Shown piece after piece: positions 24,073 through 32,054 of a stretch of 64,000 nucleotides of DNA. The notes below the pieces were generated by a model, which was given only the letters and a program-made list of their open reading frames with translations, searched no databases and was not told the origin of the DNA. The stretch spans positions 1,116,001 through 1,180,000 of the forward strand of contig NZ_PJMU01000002.1 of NCBI RefSeq assembly GCF_002846395.1, written 5' to 3'. The position numbers and the translations under genes were made by a program. Origin of the DNA: Pontibacter ramchanderi. GTDB taxonomy: Bacteria; Bacteroidota; Bacteroidia; Cytophagales; Hymenobacteraceae. Each line of letters opens with the position of its first letter. The first letter of the stretch is position 1.

Positions 24073-25029
24073 TTGAAAGTAACCGAGCACTTCCAAAACG
24101 CCAACGGCAAGACCTTGTTCACCTTCGAGATCCTGCCGCCGCTTAAGGGCGAGAACATGAAGACCTTGTTCAGCCACATCGATCCGCTAATGGAGTTTAA
24201 GCCGCCTTTTATTGACGTGACCTACCATCGCGAGGAATATGTATACAAACAGCGGGAGAACGGGCTATTGGAAAAGATAACCACCCGCAAACGTCCGGGC
24301 ACGGTAGGTATATGTGCGGCCATACAGAACAACTATAAAGTTGATACGGTGCCCCACCTGATATGCGGCGGCTTTAACAAAGAGGAAACCGAGAATGCGC
24401 TGATAGACCTTCACTTTTTGGGTATAGACAATGTGCTGGTATTACGTGGTGATTGCGTGAAAAGCGAGCAGCGTTTTGTGCCGGAGCCGGGAGGACATCA
24501 TTATGCCTCAGAGCTGATACAGCAGGTGGTAGATATGAATCAAGGCTGCTACCTCGATGAAGAGCAGGTAAGCAACAGCTGCACTGACTTCTGTATTGGT
24601 GTAGCGGGCTATCCTGAGAAACACTTCGAGGCGCCGAATATGAGATCGGACCTGCGTTGGTTAAAGAAGAAAGTGGAGCTGGGTGCAGAGTACATCGTCA
24701 CACAAATGTTCTTCGACAACCAGAAGTATTTCGACTTTGTGAAGCACTGCCGCGAGGAAGGTATAAACGTACCGATCATCCCAGGTTTAAAACCGATGAC
24801 CACCAAAACGCAGCTAACCTTGCTTCCAAGCCTGTTCCACATCGAAATCCCATGCGACCTGGCCGATGCCATTGAGGCCTGCCCCGACAACAAAGCCGCA
24901 GCACAAATAGGCGTGGAATGGGCGATACAGCAGTCAAAAGAGCTTATGGAGTTTGGAGTGCCTTGCCTGCACTACTACTCCATGGGCAAGTCGGAATCTG
25001 TGCGGAAAGTAGCGGAGGCACTGTTTTAA
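24073..25029 (+). CDS. metF: 5,10-methylenetetrahydrofolate reductase
   Basis: Makes 5-methyltetrahydrofolate for MetH, using FAD. A 318-residue TIM barrel with FTFEILPPLKGE near the start (catalytic Glu), DVTYHREEY, LHFLGIDNVLVLRGD and YIVTQMFFDNQKYFDFV, closing with LHYYSMGKSESV. The start is TTG at 24073; no in-frame ATG is available upstream and the product begins KVTEHF as in relatives. The spacer before it is AT-rich without a Shine-Dalgarno. Cotranscribed with metH under the SAM riboswitch; a terminator follows. Confidence 0.96.
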   Translation: MKVTEHFQNANGKTLFTFEILPPLKGENMKTLFSHIDPLMEFKPPFIDVTYHREEYVYKQRENGLLEKITTRKRPGTVGICAAIQNNYKVDTVPHLICGGFNKEETENALIDLHFLGIDNVLVLRGDCVKSEQRFVPEPGGHHYASELIQQVVDMNQGCYLDEEQVSNSCTDFCIGVAGYPEKHFEAPNMRSDLRWLKKKVELGAEYIVTQMFFDNQKYFDFVKHCREEGINVPIIPGLKPMTTKTQLTLLPSLFHIEIPCDLADAIEACPDNKAAAQIGVEWAIQQSKELMEFGVPCLHYYSMGKSESVRKVAEALF

Positions 25030-25058
25030 GCAACCTCAACCAAACTAAACCTAACCTT

Positions 25059-25093
25059 AAGGCTGGGGCTTTTGGCTCCAGCCTTTCTTTTTT
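25059..25093 (+). terminator. Intrinsic terminator of metH-metF
   Basis: Stem AAGGCTGG with CCAGCCTT (25059-25066, 25078-25085) followed by TCTTTTTT. A separate 16-base perfect palindrome CCCGAAAGCTTTCGGG near 25155 has no T-tract. Confidence 0.82.
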
Positions 25094-25237
25094 CATGATT
25101 TGCTATACCTGCCGCCCGACTCACAGCATCTCTCAGACCTGTGAGTCGAAGATCCCGAAAGCTTTCGGGCTGTCTTGCCAACGATAAAAACAGAAACAGT
25201 GGCTACTACAGAAACAGGTATAGCGAGAAGTGATGTC

Positions 25238-26008
25238 TTACAACGCCGGGAAAACCGGGGTCAGCTTATACAATACCGGCTTGCTGGGACTGGCGTCAAG
25301 TTGCAGGCTGGCAATCTGGATGTTGAGCAGGTATAGCCCGTCGGCTACCTGTTCAGGAACATAGATCAGCTCCGTAATGGTAGCACCGCAGCGGGTGTTT
25401 TTGGGGTACTGCCAGAAAGCATGGTGGCAGAGCAGTTTGCCTTCGTCCAGTTCACGGTCTACAGAAGGCAGGTCGAGGAGCAGGTGCTGTATACCTTTCT
25501 CGGCAAGGTACTGCCCTATGGCAGGCTCCAGGTAGGGCGGGTTGGTGCCGGAGTAATGGCGACTTAGTTTGTCGTCTGTGTTTGGCAATGTGCGTAGCAC
25601 AACGGCCTCGCACTTTATACCTTGCAGCTTCGCCTGCACATCTTCTAGTAACACCACTTCATCACCGTTCTCCTGCTTTTGGGGAGTAACCGTAATCAGC
25701 TGCGCCACGAACAGGAAGCGCTTCAGGCAATTATGAATGGTGGCGTTTTCATCGGCAGAAATGTGCCCATAGCACTCGGTATGGGTGCCGTTGCCGTGCG
25801 GCGTTACATGTACCCGCTTATAGTTCGTGCTGCCCCCCTCAGCCACACTTCCCACAAAGTCCCCTACCCGGATCACATCAAAAGCTACCGGTTCGGCCCA
25901 GAAACACTCGGCTTGCGGCTGGCGGTCGTGCAGCGGCATCGAGATGTCGAGCGGCTGCAGCGGATCGAAGGTATAGGGTTGGTCGCGGTAGGTGATGGAG
26001 GCTTGCAT
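25238..26008 (-). CDS. Cyclase family protein (kynurenine formamidase-like)
   Basis: A 256-residue putative metal-dependent hydrolase. The family metal motif HxGTHxE/D appears as HGNGTHTECYGH at about residues 71-82. Other landmarks are LDISMPLHD near the N-terminus, EAVVLRTLPN and YLAEKGIQHLLLDLPSVDRE, with a second metal-site-like LLCHHAFW. Members hydrolyse N-formylkynurenine, arylformamides or cyclic amides, and the substrate here is not clear from context. Its start is three bases after the stop of the STAS-like gene at 26012-26431, so the two form a bicistron. Confidence 0.85.
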   Translation of the reverse strand: MQASITYRDQPYTFDPLQPLDISMPLHDRQPQAECFWAEPVAFDVIRVGDFVGSVAEGGSTNYKRVHVTPHGNGTHTECYGHISADENATIHNCLKRFLFVAQLITVTPQKQENGDEVVLLEDVQAKLQGIKCEAVVLRTLPNTDDKLSRHYSGTNPPYLEPAIGQYLAEKGIQHLLLDLPSVDRELDEGKLLCHHAFWQYPKNTRCGATITELIYVPEQVADGLYLLNIQIASLQLDASPSKPVLYKLTPVFPAL

Positions 26009-26011
26009 AGC

Positions 26012-26431
26012 TTAGTTATCGTAACCCCGCAGCCAGCGCAGGGCGTCTATGTCATTTGTAAAGTTTCGCACCTCAAAAGTAACTGCCCCCAGGGCCTCTG
26101 CCCTCGTTATAACAGCTTCAAACGATAGCCTGTTGAAGACATTCTCAGGTAGCACCCGGGCAAGTTTTGTCACCCCCAGCTCCGAAAGTGATTTGTAGTA
26201 GGAAGTAGAAAGCCACTCTTTGGTGTGGGGCAGCAGTTTTCCGATGACTACTGCATTGAGCAGCAGCTTGTTGGCCCCGGATTCCTGCAGCAGCTGGCCT
26301 AGCTTTTCGGCTGTCTGGACCATTTCGCTGTGCTCCACGGGGCGCAGCCAGGTGTTTGTCAGTATGCCGTGCTGAGGGTCTGCGGCAATCCGGCTGATGT
26401 CGTTCTGGTAAAGTGTTTCCAATAGCTGCAT
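26012..26431 (-). CDS. STAS/SpoIIAA-like protein, paralogue 3
   Basis: A 139-residue relative of the genes at 12035 and 12554: LETLYQNDISRIAADPQHGILTNTWLRPVE at the start, helix and AVVIGKLLPHTKEWL in the middle, LARVLPENVFNRLSFEAVITRAEALG (compare LFNRMAVEQIIKRADNLG in paralogue 1), and the end VRNFTNDIDALRWLRG. Cytosolic. It is cotranscribed with the cyclase-like gene, three bases apart. Function unknown; possibly a regulatory or scaffold domain protein. Confidence 0.65.
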   Translation of the reverse strand: MQLLETLYQNDISRIAADPQHGILTNTWLRPVEHSEMVQTAEKLGQLLQESGANKLLLNAVVIGKLLPHTKEWLSTSYYKSLSELGVTKLARVLPENVFNRLSFEAVITRAEALGAVTFEVRNFTNDIDALRWLRGYDN

Positions 26432-26505
26432 AGTAGTGGGGTAGCGCGGTGCTTTGTTCCGGCTGATATCAAAGCTACAAATAAATCTGATATAAACAGC
26501 GCCGG

Positions 26506-27633
26506 CTAGTCCACCATCAGATCCAGTGTAATCTGGTCGGCCAACAGTTTACCCTGGTCAGTCAGGTATAGCACGTCTGCCTCCACACTAGCCAATCCTT
26601 TCTCCTGAAGCTGTTGCAGGTATAGCGCGTGTTCTGCCGGCAGGTTGTAGCCATACCTGTCGCGCATCACCGCAAGGTCGCAACCCCAGATGGTGCGAAG
26701 CGTCGTGAGCAGATAATCGTTGGCTTGGTCGGCTGGGCTGAGTTCTTCTATTTCGGCAGGTATGTTGCCCTCGCTGATGGCGGCGGTATACTTGCGGTTG
26801 TTTGCCACGTTGTATTGCCGGCTGTTGCCGTTAAAGGAATGCGCGCTTGGCCCTACGCCCAGGTAATGCACGCCGCGCCAGTAGTTGCTGTTATGCCTGG
26901 ACTCGTAACCGGGCTTACTGAAATTGGACACCTCGTATTGCACAAATCCATGGGCTTTCATCTGCTCGAGCAATATTTCGAACTGCTGCGCTGTGTATTC
27001 GTCTTCCGAAGGCTTGAATTTCCCTTTTTTGCTCCAGCGCCCAAGCGCTGTGTCGGGCTCAATGGTAAGGGCATAGCAGGAAACGTGCTGCACGTTGAGC
27101 GAGAAGAGCGTTTTCAAGTCCTCCAGCCAGATGTTGTGGTCCGGCGCAGGTATACCGTAGATCAGGTCCACGGTGATATTGTCGAAGCCAGCGGCCTGTG
27201 CGTCGCGCACGCACTGCAGGCTCTCGGTGGCGTTGTGAGCGCGGTTCATCAGGCGCAGGTGCGGCTCGTGAAAAGACTGCAACCCAATGCTCAGCCGGTT
27301 AATGCCTGCCGCTTTCAGTTCCTGCAGCTTCTCCGGCGACAGGTCATCCGGGTTGGCCTCCAGTGTTATTTCGGCCTCCTCCGAAACCATAAACAGGTTG
27401 CGGACGGTTTGCAGAAGAAGGTATAGCTCCGCCTGTGTGAGCAAAGATGGGGTGCCACCACCAAAATAGATGGTGCGTACTTCCTGCCCCTGCAGGTAAT
27501 CGCGGCGCACTTCCAGCTCTCGGGCAATGGCCTGCACAGTGGCCTCCTTGTGCCCCATGGAGGTGCTGAAGTGGAAGTCGCAGTAATGACAGGCCTGTTT
27601 GCAGAACGGTATATGGAGGTAGATGCCGGACAA
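26506..27633 (-). CDS. hemW: Radical SAM heme chaperone HemW
   Basis: A 375-residue cytosolic protein. The radical SAM cluster motif CxxxCxxC is CKQACHYC at residues 11-18, after GIYLHIPF. Then come TIYFGGGTPSLL, ITLEANPDDL, NRLSIGLQSFHEPHL and TVDLIYGIPAPDH, followed by EYEVSN-type and GVGPSAHSF segments, as in HemW rather than coproporphyrinogen dehydrogenase HemN (the extra HemN cysteine is absent). HemW binds and transfers heme. The start is TTG at 27633, fixed by the invariant spacing to the cluster motif. Divergent from the BamA-family gene. Confidence 0.93.
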   Translation of the reverse strand: MSGIYLHIPFCKQACHYCDFHFSTSMGHKEATVQAIARELEVRRDYLQGQEVRTIYFGGGTPSLLTQAELYLLLQTVRNLFMVSEEAEITLEANPDDLSPEKLQELKAAGINRLSIGLQSFHEPHLRLMNRAHNATESLQCVRDAQAAGFDNITVDLIYGIPAPDHNIWLEDLKTLFSLNVQHVSCYALTIEPDTALGRWSKKGKFKPSEDEYTAQQFEILLEQMKAHGFVQYEVSNFSKPGYESRHNSNYWRGVHYLGVGPSAHSFNGNSRQYNVANNRKYTAAISEGNIPAEIEELSPADQANDYLLTTLRTIWGCDLAVMRDRYGYNLPAEHALYLQQLQEKGLASVEADVLYLTDQGKLLADQITLDLMVD

Positions 27634-27639
27634 GAGATT

Positions 27640-27690
27640 AATTGTTAAATTTCTTTAATTGTTAAATTGCTGATGGTTAAATTGTTGTTT
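27640..27690. repeat. Short tandem spacer, family A (left part)
   Basis: Three imperfect copies of TTAATTGTTAAATT / GGTTAAATTGTTG in a row, the complement of the ATTTAACAATT units at 27780-27822 and 24040. Confidence 0.5.
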
Positions 27691-27708
27691 GGTGCTTATG
27701 CGTTCACT

Positions 27709-27742
27709 TTGCCATAATATTCAGCTAGCGCGCTTACCTTTG
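27709..27742 (+). promoter_or_regulatory. Promoter of the BamA-family gene
   Basis: TTG at 27709-27711, 23-base spacer, TACCTTTG at 27735-27742 followed by CAGC. The resulting leader of about 75 bases contains the ATTTAACAATT repeats. Confidence 0.6.
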
Positions 27743-27779
27743 CAGCTACTTAGTACAGGAACAAAGCCTCCTACTCTAG

Positions 27780-27822
27780 ATTTAACAATTTAGCCATTAA
27801 ACAATTCAACAATTTAAAACAC
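27780..27822. repeat. Short tandem spacer, family A (right part)
   Basis: ATTTAACAATTTAG, CATTAAACAATT, CAACAATTTAAAA in near-tandem, ending three bases before the ATG at 27825. Confidence 0.5.
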
Positions 27823-27824
27823 AA

Positions 27825-29627
27825 ATGTACAAAATAGCTGCCTTAGTCTGGTGCTTATTCGTGTGGCTGCCCTTGTTGGTGCAGGCGCAGGATACGCCGC
27901 CTCTGCCTAAGCAGCAAGTGCAACCGCCTACCCCTAAGCTACTAAACCAGGCCAAGATAGCGCTCCAGGTATACGCTCTAGGTCCCGACCAGCAGGTGCT
28001 GCGACAGTACAGCTACCGAGCGCAACTGGCCGATACGGTGGAGGCACGCAAGGAAGTCATGGCCTTGGTGCACCGCCTGCACCAGGATGCCTACTTGCTG
28101 GCCTCGGCCGACAGCACGTACAAGCGTGGCGATACGCTCCACGTGAAACTGCACATCGGCAAGCGCTTCGACTGGGCCGAGCTGCGCAATGGCAACCTGA
28201 GCGAAGGCATACTAGTTGAGTCTGGCTTCAGGGAGAAATTTTACCGCAACGTGCCTTTCAGACCAGCCGAATACGCGCGGCTGCAGCAGCGCATTCTCGA
28301 CTATGCCGAGCGTAATGGCTACCCCTTCGCCTCTGTGTGGCTCGACTCGATCGAAATCAAAAACAACAGAATTTCGGCAGCCCTGATGGTCGAAAAGGCC
28401 TTTGTGGTGACGTACGATACGCTGCAGGTGCTGGGCGGAAGCAAGACGCAGCCCAAGTTCCTGATGCGCTACCTGCAGCTATACCCTGGCCAACCCTACA
28501 ACCAGGACCAGGTGGAGGCCTCACAGCGAATGCTCACCACGCTGCCATACCTGAAGGTGGTGCGGCCGCCGCAGGTGCAGTTCCTGCGGGACAAAGCAAA
28601 AGTGGTGTACTTTCTGGAAGACCGGCAAACAAACCAGATTGATGGCGTGGTCGGTTTTCTGCCTGACCCTAGTCGCTCTGGCAACAAGCTGCTCATTACA
28701 GGCGAGGCCAACCTGAACATCCGCAACATAAAAGGCAGCGGCAAGCAACTGGGCCTGCAATGGCGGCGCGTCAACAGAGGCTCTGTGATCCTAAACGGCG
28801 AGTATGTGCACCCTAACCTGTTCGGGACACCTTTCGAGCTGGGCACACGCTTTGGCCTACTCAAGCAGGATTCCAGTTTCATTACCATACAACCCAGGTT
28901 GCAGCTGGCTTACAACACCATCCGGTATGGCCGTTTCAGTGTGTTCACAGAGTGGCGCAACTCCCGCATCCTTTCCACGGCAAGCCCGCAAAGCCTGCGA
29001 GCGCTCGACCTGGCCGACGCCCGCACCAACACCTATGGCCTGAACTACCTCTGGAATAACCTCGACGATTTCTATTTCCCGCGCAGAGGCCGTTTGGTGG
29101 AGCTGCAGCTGGCGGCGGGTCGCAAAAAGCTGCTGCGCAACCCAGCACTGGAGAAAGAGTTTTACGACACACTGGAAGTGAACACCACACAGCTTAGCCT
29201 GGGCCTGCGGCTGGAGAATTTCTTCAGGATAGGCAAAAACAGCGCCCTGTTGGCTCGGTTGCGGGGCGAGTCGCTGCTCAACGACCAGATTTTCCTGAAC
29301 GACATGTACCGGATAGGTGGACTGGCCTCTTTGCGGGGCTTTGATGAGTTTTTCTTCTTTGCCTCCACCTACGGCATCGGTACGCTGGAGTACCGCCTGT
29401 TCACGGCCGAAGACTCCTATGTGCTGCTCTTCTATGATCAGGGCTATTACCGCAGCGATCTGGAGCAGTCGAAGGCCGAAGGCCTGCCGCTCGGGGTGGG
29501 CGGAGGTATAAGCTTCAGCACGGGTGCAGGTATTTTTCAATTGGTGTACTCCGTCGGGAAATCAGAGCAGCAGCCTATGTCGCTGAGAGCCTCGAAGATA
29601 CACTTCGGGATCACCAGTAAATTCTAA
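27825..29627 (+). CDS. BamA/TamA family outer membrane protein
   Basis: A 600-residue protein with signal peptide MYKIAALVWCLFVWLPLLVQA|Q. A periplasmic part of one or two POTRA-like units (about 40-270; DTLQVLGGSKTQPKFLMRYLQLYPGQPYNQDQ is typical POTRA spacing) precedes a 16-strand barrel (about 280-600) with alternating strands. NDMYRIGGLASLRGFDEF matches the conserved (V/I)RG(F/Y) motif of the Omp85 barrel, and the protein ends in the outer-membrane-type IHFGITSKF. It may insert or export surface proteins, but is shorter than BamA (fewer POTRA domains), so an accessory Omp85 is more likely. Confidence 0.85.
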   Translation: MYKIAALVWCLFVWLPLLVQAQDTPPLPKQQVQPPTPKLLNQAKIALQVYALGPDQQVLRQYSYRAQLADTVEARKEVMALVHRLHQDAYLLASADSTYKRGDTLHVKLHIGKRFDWAELRNGNLSEGILVESGFREKFYRNVPFRPAEYARLQQRILDYAERNGYPFASVWLDSIEIKNNRISAALMVEKAFVVTYDTLQVLGGSKTQPKFLMRYLQLYPGQPYNQDQVEASQRMLTTLPYLKVVRPPQVQFLRDKAKVVYFLEDRQTNQIDGVVGFLPDPSRSGNKLLITGEANLNIRNIKGSGKQLGLQWRRVNRGSVILNGEYVHPNLFGTPFELGTRFGLLKQDSSFITIQPRLQLAYNTIRYGRFSVFTEWRNSRILSTASPQSLRALDLADARTNTYGLNYLWNNLDDFYFPRRGRLVELQLAAGRKKLLRNPALEKEFYDTLEVNTTQLSLGLRLENFFRIGKNSALLARLRGESLLNDQIFLNDMYRIGGLASLRGFDEFFFFASTYGIGTLEYRLFTAEDSYVLLFYDQGYYRSDLEQSKAEGLPLGVGGGISFSTGAGIFQLVYSVGKSEQQPMSLRASKIHFGITSKF

Positions 29628-29665
29628 GGTAGCGCAATTTTTTTAAGGTTTTTGGCAACCAAAGC

Positions 29666-29696
29666 TTGCGTAGTAAGTATGTTTATACTACTTTTG
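29666..29696 (+). promoter_or_regulatory. Promoter of tRNA-fMet
   Basis: TTG at 29666-29668, 20-base spacer, TACTTTTG at 29689-29696, 14 bases before the tRNA. The cleanest promoter in the window. Confidence 0.75.
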
Positions 29697-29710
29697 TAAC
29701 ACAATAACAG

Positions 29711-29783
<73 letters not shown>

Positions 29784-29789
29784 CCTCAG

Positions 29790-29828
29790 AAAAGCCTTGA
29801 ATCGGAAACGGTTCAAGGCTTTTACTTT
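29790..29828 (+). terminator. Intrinsic terminator after tRNA-fMet
   Basis: 12-bp stem AAAAGCCTTGAA with TTCAAGGCTTTT, 10-base loop, T-rich tail. Confidence 0.88.
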
Positions 29829-29968
29829 TTATGCCTATCCATACCACTTTTCATTCTCGTCTCTGGCATTTCGTTGATAAATCCCAGGGACATTCAGCAA
29901 TAGAACATCGATATATGTAGTAAAGTTTCTATATTCGAAATAGAATATATGACTTCTTTGCTAACTAT

Positions 29969-31372
29969 ATGATATCAGTGCGAAACCGGTTCCTCATCAT
30001 CTCCCTATTACTTCTTTCTCTTGCCTTATCGTCGCTTAGCCCGAGCTGTGCCGCTTATGCTTCTTCGGCAGGTATAACCTGGGCTGCTCCTGCCACTCCG
30101 GGAGCTATAGCCGGCCCCGCAAAGGTGTGTCCGGGGCAGGAACTCAGCTATAGTGTGGAGGCTGTCACAGGAGCTATTTCCTATAGATGGTCTGTTCCGG
30201 ACAGTTGGATGATTATTGCCGGGCAAGCGACTCGGCAAATTTCCGTTAGGTCAGGCAGTAACGGTGGCAGTATCAGGGTAGTGGCTGAGAATAACGACGG
30301 GGTAAGTGGCGCCCGCGAGTTGGCAGTTCAATTGGATACGCCTCCCTTGCAGCCGGGAGCAATAGCTGGCCCCGCTGCATTGTGTGCCGGGAGTCGCGCC
30401 AAGTATGAAGTCGAGGCAACTAGTGGACCCCTTTCCTATATGTGGACCGTTCCGGCCGGATGGGTGATTGTATCTGGACAGGGAACAAGCGAGGTGGAAA
30501 TCCTGACAGCTGCTATAGGAGGAGCAGTGCGGGTGATTGCCACGAACGCGTGCGGCCAGAGTGCCGCTTCCCAACGGTTTGTAACGATCTACCCGCCCTT
30601 GAGTAGTAATCAGGTGCAAAACGGCCAGGCTGTATGCGCAGGGCGGCAACCCGAGGCCTTAACCGGCAGCGTTCCTGTTGGTGGCCAGGGTACCTATACC
30701 TATTTGTGGGAAAGGAGCACACGCAGCGCCGCCGAGGGGTTTGTGCCTGCGGATGGTGCTAATAATCAGCAGAACTATACGCCCGGTGCTTTAACCGAAA
30801 CTACCTGGTTCCGACGCAAGGTGGCGTCAGCAGACTGCCAGCACATCAGTGAAGCGATTATAGTGAAGGTGCTGCCAGTGCCTGCCAAGCCCACCATTGA
30901 ACGACTGAGCGAAAAGGAGCTGAAGGCATCGGTGGCGGCTGCAGACTATGCGTGGTGGCGCAATGGGGTGTTGCTGGAGCAGCACACGCAGGTGATCACC
31001 ATAACGGAAGCGGGAACTTACACGGTACAAATACAGAACTCTGAAGGATGCTTCTCTGGCTTGTCTGATGCGCTGGAGGTGGTGCAGCAAGAGGAAAAGG
31101 AGGAAGTGCAGCCAGAAGAAAGCATACCTCCTGGAGTTAGCATAACACTACGGCCAGGTCAGGGGCAGTTAATCCTGTCCTCTAAGGAACCGCTGCCGAA
31201 GGCGCTGCTGCTGATATCCGATCTTCAGGGACGGCAGGTATACCGGAAAGAACTTTTGCAGCTCAACAGGCCCATGGCGCTAAACCTGGAGCAACTACCC
31301 GACGGCGTTTATATGCTTCTGATTCAAACGCCAGACCTATACCTGAAAAAGAAGGTGCTGTTACAGCGCTAA
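29969..31372 (+). CDS. T9SS type A cargo protein with PKD-like domains
   Basis: A 467-residue surface or secreted protein. Signal peptide about 1-33. Two PKD-like repeats (about 42-125 and 128-210) with the local signature CxG...Y.V......Y.W.VP..W.I.SGQGT and CGQS. An Ig-like unit follows with TYTYLWERSTRS and ETTWFRRKVASADC, shared with the 32055 protein, then a C-terminal type A sorting domain (about 390-467; LLISDLQGRQVYRKE, PDGVYMLLIQ). It is the first gene of the adhesin/T9SS block and shares repeat types with both giant proteins downstream. Confidence 0.85.
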   Translation: MISVRNRFLIISLLLLSLALSSLSPSCAAYASSAGITWAAPATPGAIAGPAKVCPGQELSYSVEAVTGAISYRWSVPDSWMIIAGQATRQISVRSGSNGGSIRVVAENNDGVSGARELAVQLDTPPLQPGAIAGPAALCAGSRAKYEVEATSGPLSYMWTVPAGWVIVSGQGTSEVEILTAAIGGAVRVIATNACGQSAASQRFVTIYPPLSSNQVQNGQAVCAGRQPEALTGSVPVGGQGTYTYLWERSTRSAAEGFVPADGANNQQNYTPGALTETTWFRRKVASADCQHISEAIIVKVLPVPAKPTIERLSEKELKASVAAADYAWWRNGVLLEQHTQVITITEAGTYTVQIQNSEGCFSGLSDALEVVQQEEKEEVQPEESIPPGVSITLRPGQGQLILSSKEPLPKALLLISDLQGRQVYRKELLQLNRPMALNLEQLPDGVYMLLIQTPDLYLKKKVLLQR

Positions 31373-32054
31373 ACACAACCACCGGTTTTCTGGACTGTCC
31401 GGAATACTGTTTCGAATGTGGCTTTGTTATCTCTAATAATCAATCTGCCTGAAGTGAAGGTTACCTGAGCTGGCACATCCACTTAGACCTCTCTGGCCAT
31501 CCGCACCCATGGACTAGGCGCGTATATTTTTCAGGCCTTCGGTATGCTTCAACAGACATACTTCCTTGCTGAAAGCCAGCACCTAACCGAGAGCTAGGTC
31601 TTCTCAGTCAGGAAGAAAACTTTGGGTGCTATGTTATCAAGTGTAAAGAATGCTCATACCCGGATATGGCCTTTCTGTATGCTTATTTTAAGTGAGCCGC
31701 AACCCTTGGCTCGGCGCTTCTGCCTTTGGGGCGACGAATGCGCAATCTCTCTCCTTCTGCTTCTCTTGTTGCCCTGGCCTCTACGCTTAGATATTAGCAT
31801 GTATATATTTAAACGGAACTATACCTGTTTCCGTAGAGAAGGGTCTGCTATAATGAGTAAATATTGCTGTCGAACTTAAACATTAATAGGCTTCATTTGT
31901 AAGCCAATTCAGGAGGTGACGTTATCAATCACAGCTTTGGGGCTATATACTGTTATTCGATTGTTTTACTTATATTTAAGCCATATTTGCTTTAAAGTCA
32001 TACTCTGATAAATCATAATGAATGATTATATCGTTATAGTTTCAGTACAGCCAA
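31373..32054. other. 682-base gene-free region
   Basis: No credible gene in either strand; an 85-codon frame at 31622-31879 has no family features or coding-like composition. An isolated AGGAGGTGA-like sequence near 31911 has no start codon behind it. CATATTTG (31983-31990, one mismatch to the -7 consensus) could serve the 32055 gene. Confidence 0.4.

Noticed and set aside
25155-25170. Perfect palindrome CCCGAAAGCTTTCGGG after metF
   Set aside because: No T-tract and no promoter relation; the metF terminator is a separate hairpin at 25059.
26506-27633. Coproporphyrinogen dehydrogenase (HemN) reading of the radical SAM gene
   Set aside because: Cluster motif is CxxxCxxC without the following HemN cysteine and length is 375, matching HemW.
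31622-31879. 85-codon frame in the 682-base spacer
   Set aside because: No family features, no promoter or ribosome site, amino-acid mix unlike a protein; left as non-coding.
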